Source: JBMYXZ01 sp049608925 (GTDB lineage: Bacteria > Pseudomonadota > Alphaproteobacteria > JAGOMX01). From it: a DNA stretch of 5,654 nucleotides. This document shows positions 5,598 through 5,654 of this stretch, in pieces. The stretch is from the NCBI GenBank assembly GCA_049608925.1, contig JBMYXZ010000091.1, positions 1 to 5,654 of the forward strand. Direction: 5' to 3'. How positions within the stretch are numbered: position 1 is the stretch's first letter; every line of letters starts with the position of its first letter. The position numbers and the translations under genes were made by a program. Below the pieces are notes generated by a model. That model made no database searches and was not told the origin of the DNA. It worked only from the letters and a program-made list of their open reading frames with translations.

Positions 5598-5654
5598 CGA
5601 CATGCTGGTTGCAAAAGAACGGCAAACGATCATTTGCCGTTCAAAGCAATTCCT
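5592..5654 (+). repeat. 63-nt conserved 3' element with hairpin, copy 2 (runs to window edge)
   Basis: This is the second copy of the element at 4047-4109, starting six bases before the end of the copy 2 coding sequence, so the CAG-TAG codons belong to it. The stem is at 5617-5626 and 5633-5642. The matching sequence continues to the last base of the window, so its right boundary, and whether a third leader follows, cannot be seen. Confidence 0.75.

Overview
The window looks like part of a Gram-negative bacterial chromosome, most likely an alphaproteobacterium. The reasons are a compact YkuD-type L,D-transpeptidase of the COG3786 kind, a pyridine nucleotide-disulfide oxidoreductase translationally coupled to a TVP38/TMEM64 membrane protein, and a short intergenic CCGCGG palindrome of a style I associate with alphaproteobacterial genomes. 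The lineage is an inference. The secreted leucine-rich-repeat proteins on the right would suit a host-associated or intracellular organism, but they do not prove it.

Layout from left to right: bases 1-209 hold no convincing gene, only a perfect 8-bp hairpin and a 21-bp direct repeat. Bases 210-770 (minus strand) encode the L,D-transpeptidase. A 39-bp gap separates it from a divergent two-gene operon on the plus strand. The first gene of that operon (810-2174) is a flavoprotein disulfide reductase that keeps the CxxxxC redox centre but has Tyr where lipoamide dehydrogenases have the catalytic His. The second (2171-2854), joined by an ATGA overlap, is a TVP38/TMEM64 (VTT domain) inner-membrane protein.

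From 2851 to the right edge lies a tandem duplication of a secreted-protein cassette with a 1286-bp offset at its 5' end. Each cassette has the same leader, the same Shine-Dalgarno sequence, the same signal peptide, a diverged mature protein ending in leucine-rich repeats, and a 63-nt 3' element containing a 10-bp hairpin. The two leaders plus signal-peptide codons match at 137 of 148 positions and the two 3' elements at 62 of 63, while the mature proteins match at only about half their residues by eye. Copy 1 ends in a shifted reading frame, and the expected C-terminal residues LRSQ lie just downstream in another frame. Copy 2 is longer at its N-terminus because a segment just after the signal peptide has been repeated 174 nt further on. 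The window stops exactly inside the second 3' element, so more copies may follow.

The left half is housekeeping or envelope and redox functions with balanced base composition. The right half is visibly richer in A and T and looks like an expanding accessory family. This family, with near-identical ends around a diverging body, is the most interesting thing in the window.
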